A stretch of DNA of 34,969 nt from Candidatus Beckwithbacteria bacterium (GTDB lineage Bacteria; Patescibacteriota; Microgenomatia; UBA1400; CG1-02-47-37): assembly GCA_026397255.1 (NCBI GenBank), contig JAPLVF010000009.1, forward strand, positions 1 through 34,969, written 5' to 3'. The notes beneath the pieces were generated by a model. The model made no database searches and was not told where the DNA came from. It worked only from the letters and a program-made list of their open reading frames with translations. This document shows, in pieces, positions 1 through 7,749 of the stretch (position 1 is the first letter of the stretch; every line of letters begins with the position of its first letter). The translations under genes and the position numbers were made by a program.

Positions 1-3000
1 GCTTTAAATTCTATATATCCAAACTACTACACAACTGAAACCACAACTACACAAACGCAATGGACTAAAATAATGGATTTTAATATGGGGGATACGTATC
101 GTGAAGCCGTAGCTCATTTCTATTTGCTGGGAAAACTAAGAGAAGGAACTAATCCAATTAGAGCTTATGTAACTCTGGTATTAAATCCTGGTTCTACTAA
201 TACATTAAGTTCCGTAGGAATGAAAATAACAGATGTTACAGGTGGTAGTACATTTACCTCAGATCATTTGGTTCTTGTTAATACTGGTACAAGTGCTGGC
301 AGTATTTATATAGAAGTTGACAATAGATATAACACAGTTCAAATATTGCCTCTTTCAATATATGGTGACCAGGTAACTACTTTTGAGTTCTTATCAAATC
401 AGGGAATCATTACGTCTCTCCCTGCAGGCACCCAATACACAGCAAGTTATGCTGACCAATATGCAAACAATATCTATACCACTGGCAACGTTGGCATCGG
501 GACGACAAGCCCAACCACAGCCAAACTGGTGGTGGCTGGCAATATAGATTTAAGTGGGGCAATCGGTGGAACAGGGATAATTTACATGGGAAGATCGGCT
601 ACCAAAACTGGTTTAGCATTTGATACCAGCAATCCAAATTATGGAATTTTTTACAGAGAGTCCTCACCCGATTATGTTGCGATTTCCCCAAATGGCGGAG
701 GAGATACAAATCCAGTTGTTTACGTCGGGGGTGACGGTAACGTCGGCATCGGGACAACTGATCCAACCGATGCGCTCGCGGTAGTCGGTGACATTTCACT
801 TGGGGGCGTAGATGCCGATGCTGGTTACAATTTAGTTTTTCGATCTAGGTCTGACGAGGGACTTTTTGAAAGCGGCTACGGCTTACAATTAATGGCTCCA
901 GATAGAGTAATTATTGGTATTGATTCAAATGCTAACGGTACAGATGCTTCTTTCGCAGTCGTCAACAACACCACAACAAATTATGGTGACCTCTCTCTCG
1001 CCTTACCAGCAACCGCTTTATTCGTTGTCCAAGAGGCAGGCAACGTCGGCATCGGGACGACGGATCCAGCTGTTAAGTTAGACGTTGTGGGCGCTGTTCA
1101 TACGAGTAGGCTTGGAACTTATGGCACATATAGTTCCACACAGGTCCAAGGCATCTGGTCAATATCGGAGACATATCCCATAGATACAGGAGGTGACGAT
1201 TTTGGAACTCAATACGGTATGGGTTATTCATATAATAAAAACGGTGGAGCACCTTTTGCAAGTGAACATCAGATTGTCTTTACAAATAGCGGAACAGTTG
1301 GAGCAGCAATCGGCTTTGGGGGCTCAGGTTATTTTGCCGGCAACGTCGGCATCGGGACAACGGCACCGGGAGCAAAATTAGATGTCGCTTCTCCTGCCAG
1401 TGGAGTTGCTTTAAAAGTAGGAAGATATTCCGGAAATCCCAATATCAAATCCTCTGACACACATTTAATTATGGACTCGAATGGTGATTATTTATCCTTA
1501 AATCATTATGTTACCGATAATGTTGCGATAGCCATTGGTGGAGGTAATGTTGGTATCGGTACAGCTACACCCGGAACGGCAGGTCTGGCAGTAATGAACG
1601 GCAACGTCGGCATCGGGACAACGAATCCATTGTCACGTTTTCAGGTTGCAGATTCAGCCAATCTAGGACGTTATCTTCAAACAAGTTCAAATGGCAATAC
1701 TGAAATAAGACTTAACAACAATGCGATGCAAACAGTTTTGACATTGTCTAATGCGCAAAGCGGGGCGGCAAATTATGGAACAGCAATAGCATTTTATCAT
1801 GGATACGGAGGAAGTAGTACAGCACTTGGAACCGCAGTAAATTCTGGCAAGATTGTAGTAGGGGGTGAACAAAGTTGGACATCTACAGCTAGTACGCAAG
1901 ATTCATATATGGCTTTTCAAACCACATTAAATGGTGCGATGGCGGAAAAAATGAGAATTGATAGTAATGGCAACGTCGGCATCGGGACAACGGATCCGGG
2001 ACAAAAATTGGATGTCCAATCGACAGGTACTAATGTATATATCAATGCCGGAAGTGCAACTCAAACTTCAACTTCTGGTCTTGTATTAACTTCAGATACT
2101 GGAACTGGTCAAATATGGAAAGCAGGCAGCGGATACACTACTTCCTACGGTAGAGCTCGTTCTTTGAATATCTATAATTCCGAAGATTATCCGATAACCT
2201 TTTATCAAAGCACGTCAGAAAGAATGAGAATTGACGCCGGCGGCAACGTCGGCATCGGGACGACAAGTCCGGGATATAAATTAGCTGTCGTTGGCGATGG
2301 AAGTGTTACAAGTGGCGAACATTTCGTAAGTCAAAATGTTGCCAGTACAAGTGGTAATGGAATATACCTTGGATATCGTTCAAACGGTACTTCGGTAACA
2401 TCTGCTCTTGTAAGGGCAGATAATTCTCTCCCAATTACTTTTGGAACTACAACGACTAATCAGGCAATGACTATTCTAGCCAATGGCAACGTCGGCATCG
2501 GGACAACGAACCCGGGGTCAAAATTAGAAGTAAAATCTACTAATGCTGAAGACGGCATTTATATAAGTGCGACTACTTATCCAGAAGTAATATTATATGA
2601 AGGGTCAACAGCAAGAGGCGTATTGGGTGTTGCGGGAAATGCTGGCGGTTACTTAACTGGTTCAATCGCTGACTCTACGGTTTTGTATGGCGTTGGAGCT
2701 TTGCATTTTGGCGCTAATAGTGCCATGGCTATGACTATTGCTACCAGCGGCAACGTCGGCATCGGGACAACGGCGCCGACGCAAGACCTGCAAGTGGTCG
2801 GCACCGTTCTCGCCACCGACTTTACCTGCACTCACTGCCTGGATTTCCCTGATTTTGAAACCACTCTGGATTTAGATGCCAATCGGATCTTAAATCAAAG
2901 CACTTATACCTGGACCCAAAACTTTACCGACGACACCACTACCGGACTAACCTACAATGCCAATAGCCTGACTTCCGGCACCGCCGTCGCTATCAGTTCC

Positions 3001-4941
3001 ACGGCTACTGCTTTTACGGGCACTCTGGTAAATATTACTCTTTCCGGCACCGCCGCCGCCAACACCGGGACAGTCTGGAAAGTTTCCTCAACCGGAGCGG
3101 CAAATACCGGGACCGTGGCGATGATCACCAATCTGGGAACAGGAAATTCTTTCCGTGTTAATGATCAGACCGGAGATGCCGATACTACTCCGTTTCTCAT
3201 TGATGAAACCGGCAAAGTCGGCATCGGGACAGCGGGACCCCTATCAAAATTGAGTGTCGGAGGTGTCGGCGACGCTACCGTCACCATTTACGGCACCAAT
3301 ACCGCATTAGGTGGCACCGGCGTGGTAGGTGAGTCCACCAACGCTACGTCCGGTATTGGCATCCAAGGTCTCTCCCAAGGAACGTCAGGCGCCGGTGTAA
3401 TTGGATCCCACTCCGGTGGAGGCTATGGTGTTTGGGGTTCTAGTTCCTCTAGTGATGGAGGCTACTTTACTTCAACTTCCGGTTATGCCGTTGAAGCCAC
3501 TGGCGGTAGTTATGGGATATATGCTACAGGATCAACTATGGGGGGTCGTTTCGTTGATTCTGGCGGAAGTTCAACACTTTACGCGGCATATGGAGCTTGG
3601 GGTATTTATACCGTCCAGAAGGGATATTTCGGCGGCAACGTCGGCATCGGGACAACGAATCCGAACTATGAACTTCAAGTTAACGGTCAAATCGCGGCTG
3701 ATGTTGGAACTGCCGCTGCCCCTGGATTCATTTTTTCAGGATCAACTGATGGAATGTTTTCACCAGGTGCTAGAGTCCTTGGATTTTCATCTTTTGGTAC
3801 ACAAAAAATGACGATTAATGCTTACGGCGCCGGTATCGTCTGTGCAGATCCGGATCACGTTCTGGAAATCGGTGGTACGGGTGCGGGATGTAATACTGGT
3901 ACTGGTTCGTGGATTGCGGCAGGGTCCACCGCTTTTACCGCCAACTCTTCGCGGGAATGGAAGGAAAACATCGCTACATTTAGTATCCCGGATATTTTGA
4001 CGAGATTCCAAAATGCCAAACCACGTACATTCGACTGGAAAGCAGAGTACAACACTAGCCCCGACCGATTCAATAATCTGGGTTTCATCGCCGAAGAGTT
4101 TTACCCGGTCTTGCAACGTGGGGATAATAAGTATGTCAACGGACAAGACGTTATGATTGCAAACTGGCTTGCCACCCAGGCACTGATAGATCTCACCAAT
4201 TCAAATTCTACTCAAATCGCTTCCCTTTCCGGCCAACTGGCGGGTCTCTCCCTTACCGATACCGGCGACTTGAATATTGCCAAGGATCAGACCGGAAACT
4301 ATATTGTAGAGAAAACCGAATCCACCTTCGTCAAGACTACGGTGGACAAGGTTGGTGCTTTTGCCGACATTATCACCGCCCGTCTGCAAGCCGGCCTGAT
4401 TCAGACTAAACAGTTAATCACTGACACTCTTACCGTCAATAATAAAATCATTACCCCGACCGTTGAAACTGAAAAACTGGTCACCGGCTTCATCTCGCCT
4501 TTACCAGACAACCCCACTATCACTATTGCCGCCGATGTGTCCATTTCCGGAGAACTGACCGCTAATACAATTAAATCTTCCACCATTGATAAATTGCGGG
4601 AAAAAATTGACCTGATCTCTACCCAACTCCAGGATCAAACCGCTACGGCCAGCGCCCTGCCTGCGCAGGCAGGCCCTACCGCCAGCCCCTCGGCCGAAAT
4701 CCTAGCCTTATTAGCTCAATATCAACCTGCTGCCTCACCTGCTGCCAATCTGGATATTAACAGCCTTACCGCTGACTTTGGTTTCTTCTCCGACTACTTA
4801 GCCGTCATGGGTAAAACCGTCACTACTAATTTAGAGGTGACTGACAGTCTGTCTGTCGCCAGCATTGCCAGCCCCACCAACAGCCTTAATCTTCTGGCCG
4901 GCATGACTGGGCCGGCTTACCGCCCCCAGCGCCGGTTTTGA
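1..4941 (+). CDS. Giant GNVGIGTT-repeat surface protein with S74 (endosialidase-type) chaperone domain, 5' partial
   Basis: The frame is open from base 1, so the true start lies upstream; the first internal Met is at 73. The protein carries about twelve GNVGIGTT-type motifs, each followed by a short beta-like segment (pattern xPxxKLxV). They begin near 484, 736, 1039, 1339, 1543, 1600, 1969, 2242, 2485, 2749, 3211 and 3634. Around 3946-4200 lies an S74-like intramolecular chaperone segment beginning SREWKENI and containing GFIAEEF; in phage tailspikes this domain trimerises and self-cleaves at its first Ser. After it come Thr/Ser/Ala-rich beta-like segments. Likely a secreted or surface fibre protein. 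The last residues before the stop (AYRPQRRF) look out of frame, and the natural C-terminus continues in the next entry. The three prepilin genes follow. Confidence 0.88.
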   Translation, partial: ALNSIYPNYYTTETTTTQTQWTKIMDFNMGDTYREAVAHFYLLGKLREGTNPIRAYVTLVLNPGSTNTLSSVGMKITDVTGGSTFTSDHLVLVNTGTSAGSIYIEVDNRYNTVQILPLSIYGDQVTTFEFLSNQGIITSLPAGTQYTASYADQYANNIYTTGNVGIGTTSPTTAKLVVAGNIDLSGAIGGTGIIYMGRSATKTGLAFDTSNPNYGIFYRESSPDYVAISPNGGGDTNPVVYVGGDGNVGIGTTDPTDALAVVGDISLGGVDADAGYNLVFRSRSDEGLFESGYGLQLMAPDRVIIGIDSNANGTDASFAVVNNTTTNYGDLSLALPATALFVVQEAGNVGIGTTDPAVKLDVVGAVHTSRLGTYGTYSSTQVQGIWSISETYPIDTGGDDFGTQYGMGYSYNKNGGAPFASEHQIVFTNSGTVGAAIGFGGSGYFAGNVGIGTTAPGAKLDVASPASGVALKVGRYSGNPNIKSSDTHLIMDSNGDYLSLNHYVTDNVAIAIGGGNVGIGTATPGTAGLAVMNGNVGIGTTNPLSRFQVADSANLGRYLQTSSNGNTEIRLNNNAMQTVLTLSNAQSGAANYGTAIAFYHGYGGSSTALGTAVNSGKIVVGGEQSWTSTASTQDSYMAFQTTLNGAMAEKMRIDSNGNVGIGTTDPGQKLDVQSTGTNVYINAGSATQTSTSGLVLTSDTGTGQIWKAGSGYTTSYGRARSLNIYNSEDYPITFYQSTSERMRIDAGGNVGIGTTSPGYKLAVVGDGSVTSGEHFVSQNVASTSGNGIYLGYRSNGTSVTSALVRADNSLPITFGTTTTNQAMTILANGNVGIGTTNPGSKLEVKSTNAEDGIYISATTYPEVILYEGSTARGVLGVAGNAGGYLTGSIADSTVLYGVGALHFGANSAMAMTIATSGNVGIGTTAPTQDLQVVGTVLATDFTCTHCLDFPDFETTLDLDANRILNQSTYTWTQNFTDDTTTGLTYNANSLTSGTAVAISSTATAFTGTLVNITLSGTAAANTGTVWKVSSTGAANTGTVAMITNLGTGNSFRVNDQTGDADTTPFLIDETGKVGIGTAGPLSKLSVGGVGDATVTIYGTNTALGGTGVVGESTNATSGIGIQGLSQGTSGAGVIGSHSGGGYGVWGSSSSSDGGYFTSTSGYAVEATGGSYGIYATGSTMGGRFVDSGGSSTLYAAYGAWGIYTVQKGYFGGNVGIGTTNPNYELQVNGQIAADVGTAAAPGFIFSGSTDGMFSPGARVLGFSSFGTQKMTINAYGAGIVCADPDHVLEIGGTGAGCNTGTGSWIAAGSTAFTANSSREWKENIATFSIPDILTRFQNAKPRTFDWKAEYNTSPDRFNNLGFIAEEFYPVLQRGDNKYVNGQDVMIANWLATQALIDLTNSNSTQIASLSGQLAGLSLTDTGDLNIAKDQTGNYIVEKTESTFVKTTVDKVGAFADIITARLQAGLIQTKQLITDTLTVNNKIITPTVETEKLVTGFISPLPDNPTITIAADVSISGELTANTIKSSTIDKLREKIDLISTQLQDQTATASALPAQAGPTASPSAEILALLAQYQPAASPAANLDINSLTADFGFFSDYLAVMGKTVTTNLEVTDSLSVASIASPTNSLNLLAGMTGPAYRPQRRF
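4656..4673. repeat. Perfect 18-bp palindrome in the giant surface gene
   Basis: CCTGCCTGCGCAGGCAGG, in frame, codes for LPAQAG. The type is common in CPR genomes (from memory). A second element, CCCGCC...GGCGGG, lies at 5021-5046. Confidence 0.6.
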
Positions 4942-5314
4942 TGACTTAGTTGCCAAAAAACTGGTAGCCGAAGAAGCCAATATTAAACAACTGACTACGG
5001 AAGGCTTGACGATCGCCTTGCCCGCCATAGCTTCAGCGTCGGCGGGCCTGCCAACCGATGCCACCTCTTCCGCTTCCATCGCCACCAACGCCACTGCCGG
5101 CAAGTCAATTCTACCGGCCGGCGCCACTGAATTTACCATTAATACTGCCAAAGTTACCCCTGATGATTTAATCTACGTTACCCCCTTGGGTGACAGCCAA
5201 AACCAGGTTTTATACGTCAAAGCCAAACAGGAAGGCGAATGGTTTAAAGTCGCCATTAACCAGCCTTTACCGTTTGACTTAGAGTTCAACTGGTGGATAA
5301 TAAAGTTAGAATGA
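4907..5314 (+). CDS. Out-of-frame C-terminal continuation of the giant surface protein
   Basis: This reading frame opens after a TGA at 4904 and reads FDDLVAKKLVAEEANIKQL from 4938, then a Ser/Ala-rich stretch and a compact C-terminal domain ending FNWWIIKLE. That ending resembles the usual tail of CPR GNVGIGTT/S74 proteins (from memory of the family). Removing one T from the TT at 4917-4918 joins the upstream frame smoothly as TGPATAPSAGFDDL, so this is the true C-terminus displaced by a +1 base. The only internal ATG (5006) lies mid-domain and has no obvious ribosome site, so independent translation is unlikely. Its stop overlaps the ATG of the next prepilin gene (ATGA at 5311-5314), which suggests translational coupling. 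Confidence 0.8.
   Translation: MGRLTAPSAGFDDLVAKKLVAEEANIKQLTTEGLTIALPAIASASAGLPTDATSSASIATNATAGKSILPAGATEFTINTAKVTPDDLIYVTPLGDSQNQVLYVKAKQEGEWFKVAINQPLPFDLEFNWWIIKLE
5021..5046. repeat. Short inverted repeat in the displaced C-terminal part
   Basis: CCCGCC and GGCGGG arms around a 14-base loop; codes for PAIASASAG, in frame. Confidence 0.5.
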
Positions 5315-5937
5315 AGCGAGGTTTTACTTTAATTGAAATACTGGTTGTAGTCGCCATCCTCGCTATCCTGATTATTATGGGTCTGAACTCCTTACACAAC
5401 CAAATTAATAAAGCCCGCGACGCTGACCGCAAAGGCGACCTGCAGCGGATTCAAATTGCTTTTGAAGATTACTATAACGACCACAACTGTTACCCGCCAG
5501 AGGCGCTTTTTGATTGTAACCCAGGCACTGGACTTAAGCCTTATCTGGAAAAAATTCCCTGCGATCCTATCACTAAGCTTCCCTACCATTACGTTCACGA
5601 TCCTGACTACACTTGCGGCAAAAATTTCCGGGTACTCACCCATCTGGATAATAGCGCTGATCCTATCGCCACTGACTTAAGCACTTACTGTGCTGGCTGT
5701 AACTACGGAGTCAGTAGTACCAATGTCAACCTTTTCCCCGGTGCTTCGCCTTTGCCTTCGGCTTCGCCTTTACCCTCACCCTCGGCCTCGCCTGCAACCC
5801 TCTATTATGCCTGCAACTTCAGCGAACATCTGTGCACTTTTCGGGGCACAATCCCCCCCGACTGTGCCTTTTATTGGACCAGCGTGAACTGTAATGGTGT
5901 AAACTGTAGTCAATTACAATATGATTGTCCTCAATAA
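5311..5937 (+). CDS. Prepilin-like protein (type IV pilin / pseudopilin N-terminus)
   Basis: 208 codons starting at the ATG that overlaps the preceding stop (ATGA). A GTG at 5293 is possible but would lengthen the short leader peptide. The N-terminus MKRGFTLIEILVV is a class III signal: the prepilin peptidase would cut after Gly4, leaving Phe1 and the conserved Glu5, followed by a hydrophobic helix to about residue 25. A pilin-type segment follows (KARDADRKGDLQRIQIAFEDYY), then a globular part with several Cys. A Ser/Pro linker (SPLPSASPLPSPSASP) leads to a Cys-rich tail with at least six Cys, probably disulfide-bonded outside the membrane. First of three tandem prepilin genes; with dprA and comM nearby, a role in DNA uptake or a surface pilus is plausible but inferred. 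Confidence 0.85.
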   Translation: MKRGFTLIEILVVVAILAILIIMGLNSLHNQINKARDADRKGDLQRIQIAFEDYYNDHNCYPPEALFDCNPGTGLKPYLEKIPCDPITKLPYHYVHDPDYTCGKNFRVLTHLDNSADPIATDLSTYCAGCNYGVSSTNVNLFPGASPLPSASPLPSPSASPATLYYACNFSEHLCTFRGTIPPDCAFYWTSVNCNGVNCSQLQYDCPQ

Positions 5938-5945
5938 TTAATATT

Positions 5946-6416
5946 ATGAAAAAAACTGGTTTTACTTTAGTTGAACTGCTCGTTTCCATTACCATCTTAG
6001 GTATTCTTGCCAGCATTGGCCTGGGTGTTTTTACTTCTGCCCAAATCAAGTCCCGCGACGCCAGAAGAAAATCCAACCTAGACCAAATTTCTAAAGCCCT
6101 GGAAATGTACTTTAATGATTATAAAGAATATCCGGACTCAGATACCGGCAATATTTCCGGATTTACTTGGGGCACCAGTAGTTTTCAGGATACCAAAGGC
6201 ACTGTTTATATGGTCAAGTTGCCAAAAGACCCAGTCTCCGGCTATACCTATTACTACGCCGCCATCCCCACCGCCGGCATCAACACTAAATTCCAGCTTT
6301 ATGCCCACTTGGAAAATACCCAAGATCCGAGTATTATTACTCCTAGTGGTAGTCCTAATTGTGGGACGGGTAAACCTTGTAATTACGGTGTTAGTAGTAG
6401 CAATACCACACCGTAA
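5946..6416 (+). CDS. Prepilin-like protein
   Basis: 156 codons. The ATG at 5946 is chosen because it gives the short basic leader MKKTG followed by FTLVELLVSITILG; a TTG 21 bases upstream is in frame but would spoil the leader. The cleavage site is Gly5/Phe6, with Glu at mature position 5. The hydrophobic helix runs to about residue 28, then SRDARRKSNLDQISKALEMY, the conserved pilin-like amphipathic segment. The rest is a small globular domain with two Cys near the end (NCGTGKPC). It starts 8 bases after the previous stop and has no evident Shine-Dalgarno sequence. Probably co-transcribed with the flanking prepilin genes. Confidence 0.85.
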   Translation: MKKTGFTLVELLVSITILGILASIGLGVFTSAQIKSRDARRKSNLDQISKALEMYFNDYKEYPDSDTGNISGFTWGTSSFQDTKGTVYMVKLPKDPVSGYTYYYAAIPTAGINTKFQLYAHLENTQDPSIITPSGSPNCGTGKPCNYGVSSSNTTP

Positions 6417-6439
6417 AGCTAAAAATTATAAAAATTATT

Positions 6440-6844
6440 ATGAAAAAAGCTTTCACTCTTATCGAACTTTTGGTCGTCATCTCTATTATCGGTGTTTTAA
6501 CCACCCTCATCCTTGCCAATCTTTCTGACGCCCGCGGCCGCGCCCGCGATGCCGTAAAAAAATCTGATTTCGGGGAATTAAAAACCGCCTTAAGAATGTA
6601 CTACAACGACCACCAAGCCTATCCGGCCAATCAAGGCATTATCACCGGGGCAACCTTTACTCCTTATATGAAAAAAGTTCCCACCACCTACCCCTTCATC
6701 TATACTTCTCCCGACGCTAGCCACGACACCTTTTTTCTCAGAGTTACTCTGGAAAATGCCTCTGATTCTGACCTGGCCGCCTCTAAACTCCGCTGTCCCG
6801 GCTCCGGTGCCGCCACCACCGAGTACGTTGTTTGCGAAGACTAA
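6440..6844 (+). CDS. Prepilin-like protein
   Basis: 134 codons with a typical prepilin leader (MKKA) and FTLIELLVVISIIGVL. The residue before the cleavage site is Ala rather than Gly, which some prepilin peptidases accept. Glu5 of the mature protein is present. The segment ARGRARDAVKKSDFGELKTALRMYYND matches the other two prepilins, which suggests duplication. The C-terminal half is short, with two Cys. The last four bases (CTAA) are shared with the convergently oriented yraN stop, so the two genes end tail to tail without a terminator between them. Confidence 0.85.
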   Translation: MKKAFTLIELLVVISIIGVLTTLILANLSDARGRARDAVKKSDFGELKTALRMYYNDHQAYPANQGIITGATFTPYMKKVPTTYPFIYTSPDASHDTFFLRVTLENASDSDLAASKLRCPGSGAATTEYVVCED

Positions 6845-7191
6845 ACATTTTCCCAGTGTTCAATTTTGCCCGGATAAACCCCGATTATGTCTATCCGCTT
6901 CATTGGAAATTGGTTATTGAAAATTGGAAATTTCTGCAAATATGCCTCTCCCGTCATCTGAATTTGTTTTATTTTATGCGCGTTAACCATCTCCCATGGC
7001 TCGCCAAACTGATCGCTGGTTTTCGTTTTTACCTCCACAAACACCAAAATCTTATCTTTTTCACAAATAATATCAATTTCCCCAAAACGGGTGTGCCAGT
7101 TTCTTTCTAAAATCCGGTAGCCTTTATTTTTTAAAAACTTTACCGCCTTTTCTTCCCCTTCCCTGCCTTTAATAAAATTAAGTTGCTTCAT
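6841..7191 (-). CDS. yraN: YraN/UPF0102-family endonuclease-like protein
   Basis: 116 codons. The frame extends further upstream, but similarity to the family begins at MKQLNFIKGREGEEKA, so the ATG at 7191 is used. The order EGEEKAVKFLKNKGY, RFGEIDII, ILVFVEVKTK is the UPF0102 pattern with the PD-(D/E)XK nuclease core (Asp40, Glu53, Lys55). Family members are small putative Holliday-junction-type or DNA-repair nucleases; the true function is uncertain. The four-helix-bundle gene is divergent, with only 15 bases between the two ATGs. The gene converges with the third prepilin gene. Confidence 0.85.
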   Translation of the reverse strand: MKQLNFIKGREGEEKAVKFLKNKGYRILERNWHTRFGEIDIICEKDKILVFVEVKTKTSDQFGEPWEMVNAHKIKQIQMTGEAYLQKFPIFNNQFPMKRIDIIGVYPGKIEHWENV

Positions 7192-7206
7192 GGTATTATT
7201 AATATA

Positions 7207-7749
7207 ATGATTTATAAAAATTATAACAGTTATAAAGGCTATAAATCTCTCCCTTTTTACCAACAAACGGAAATAATTTACGATTTTACTGCCGAATTTT
7301 GCCAAAAATATATCGATTACAAATCCCGCACCCGCGATCAAATGGTTCAAGCTGCCCGCTCCGGCAAACAAAATATTGCCGAGGGTTATTTACAAAAAAG
7401 CATTGAAAGCAAATTAAAACTTTTAAACGTCAGCCGCGGTTCTTTAGAAGAATTATTAAACGATTATCAGGATTTTTTAAGGCAAAAAAATCTCTTGCTT
7501 TGGGATAAAAACCATCCCCAGACCAGACAGATTCGTAACCTTGTTTATAAAACTTATAAAAATTATAACGATTATAAAATTTATATTAATTCCCCTGAAA
7601 CCGCCGCCAACTCCATGATTTGTCTAATCAACCAAACCAACCTGCTTTTAGACCAAAAACTCCGTTGGCTGGAAGATAAATTTGTTAAAGAGGGCGGTTT
7701 TAAAGAAAATCTTTTGAAAAAACGCTTAAACTTTCGTCAAGCCAATTAA
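7207..7749 (+). CDS. Four-helix-bundle suffix-domain protein (S23/intervening-sequence family relative)
   Basis: 180 codons from the ATG at 7207; an upstream TTG at 7183 would overlap yraN. The run IYDFTAEFCQKYIDYKSRTRDQ, then MVQAARSGKQNIAEGY and SRGSLEELLNDYQDFLR, is the four-helix-bundle suffix pattern related to proteins encoded by 23S intervening sequences. Function in the family is unknown. Two stretches of 9-base tandem repeats lie in the gene, coding for YKNYNSYKGYKS at the N-terminus and YKTYKNYNDYKIYI near residues 114-127. The last four bases (TTAA) are shared with the convergent comM stop. Confidence 0.82.
   Translation: MIYKNYNSYKGYKSLPFYQQTEIIYDFTAEFCQKYIDYKSRTRDQMVQAARSGKQNIAEGYLQKSIESKLKLLNVSRGSLEELLNDYQDFLRQKNLLLWDKNHPQTRQIRNLVYKTYKNYNDYKIYINSPETAANSMICLINQTNLLLDQKLRWLEDKFVKEGGFKENLLKKRLNFRQAN
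7213..7248 (+). repeat. 9-base tandem repeat, unit TATAANNNN
   Basis: Four consecutive units TATAAAAAT, TATAACAGT, TATAAAGGC, TATAAATCT at the 5' end of the four-helix-bundle gene. The same unit recurs at 7546-7590 and 10169-10204. Confidence 0.7.
7546..7590 (+). repeat. 9-base tandem repeat, unit TATAANNNN
   Basis: Units TATAAAACT, TATAAAAAT, TATAACGAT, TATAAAATT, TATATTAAT within the four-helix-bundle gene; the second array of the same unit in that gene. Confidence 0.7.

Noticed and set aside
484-3656. CRISPR-like regular repeats
   Set aside because: The repeats are in-frame GNVGIGTT codons with spacing of about 57 to 460 bases, not a CRISPR array. No CRISPR was seen elsewhere.
3401-4146. 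Overlapping frames on both strands within the giant gene (e.g. 3401-3811, 3787-4146)
   Set aside because: Shadows of the main frame; no start signals or family features.
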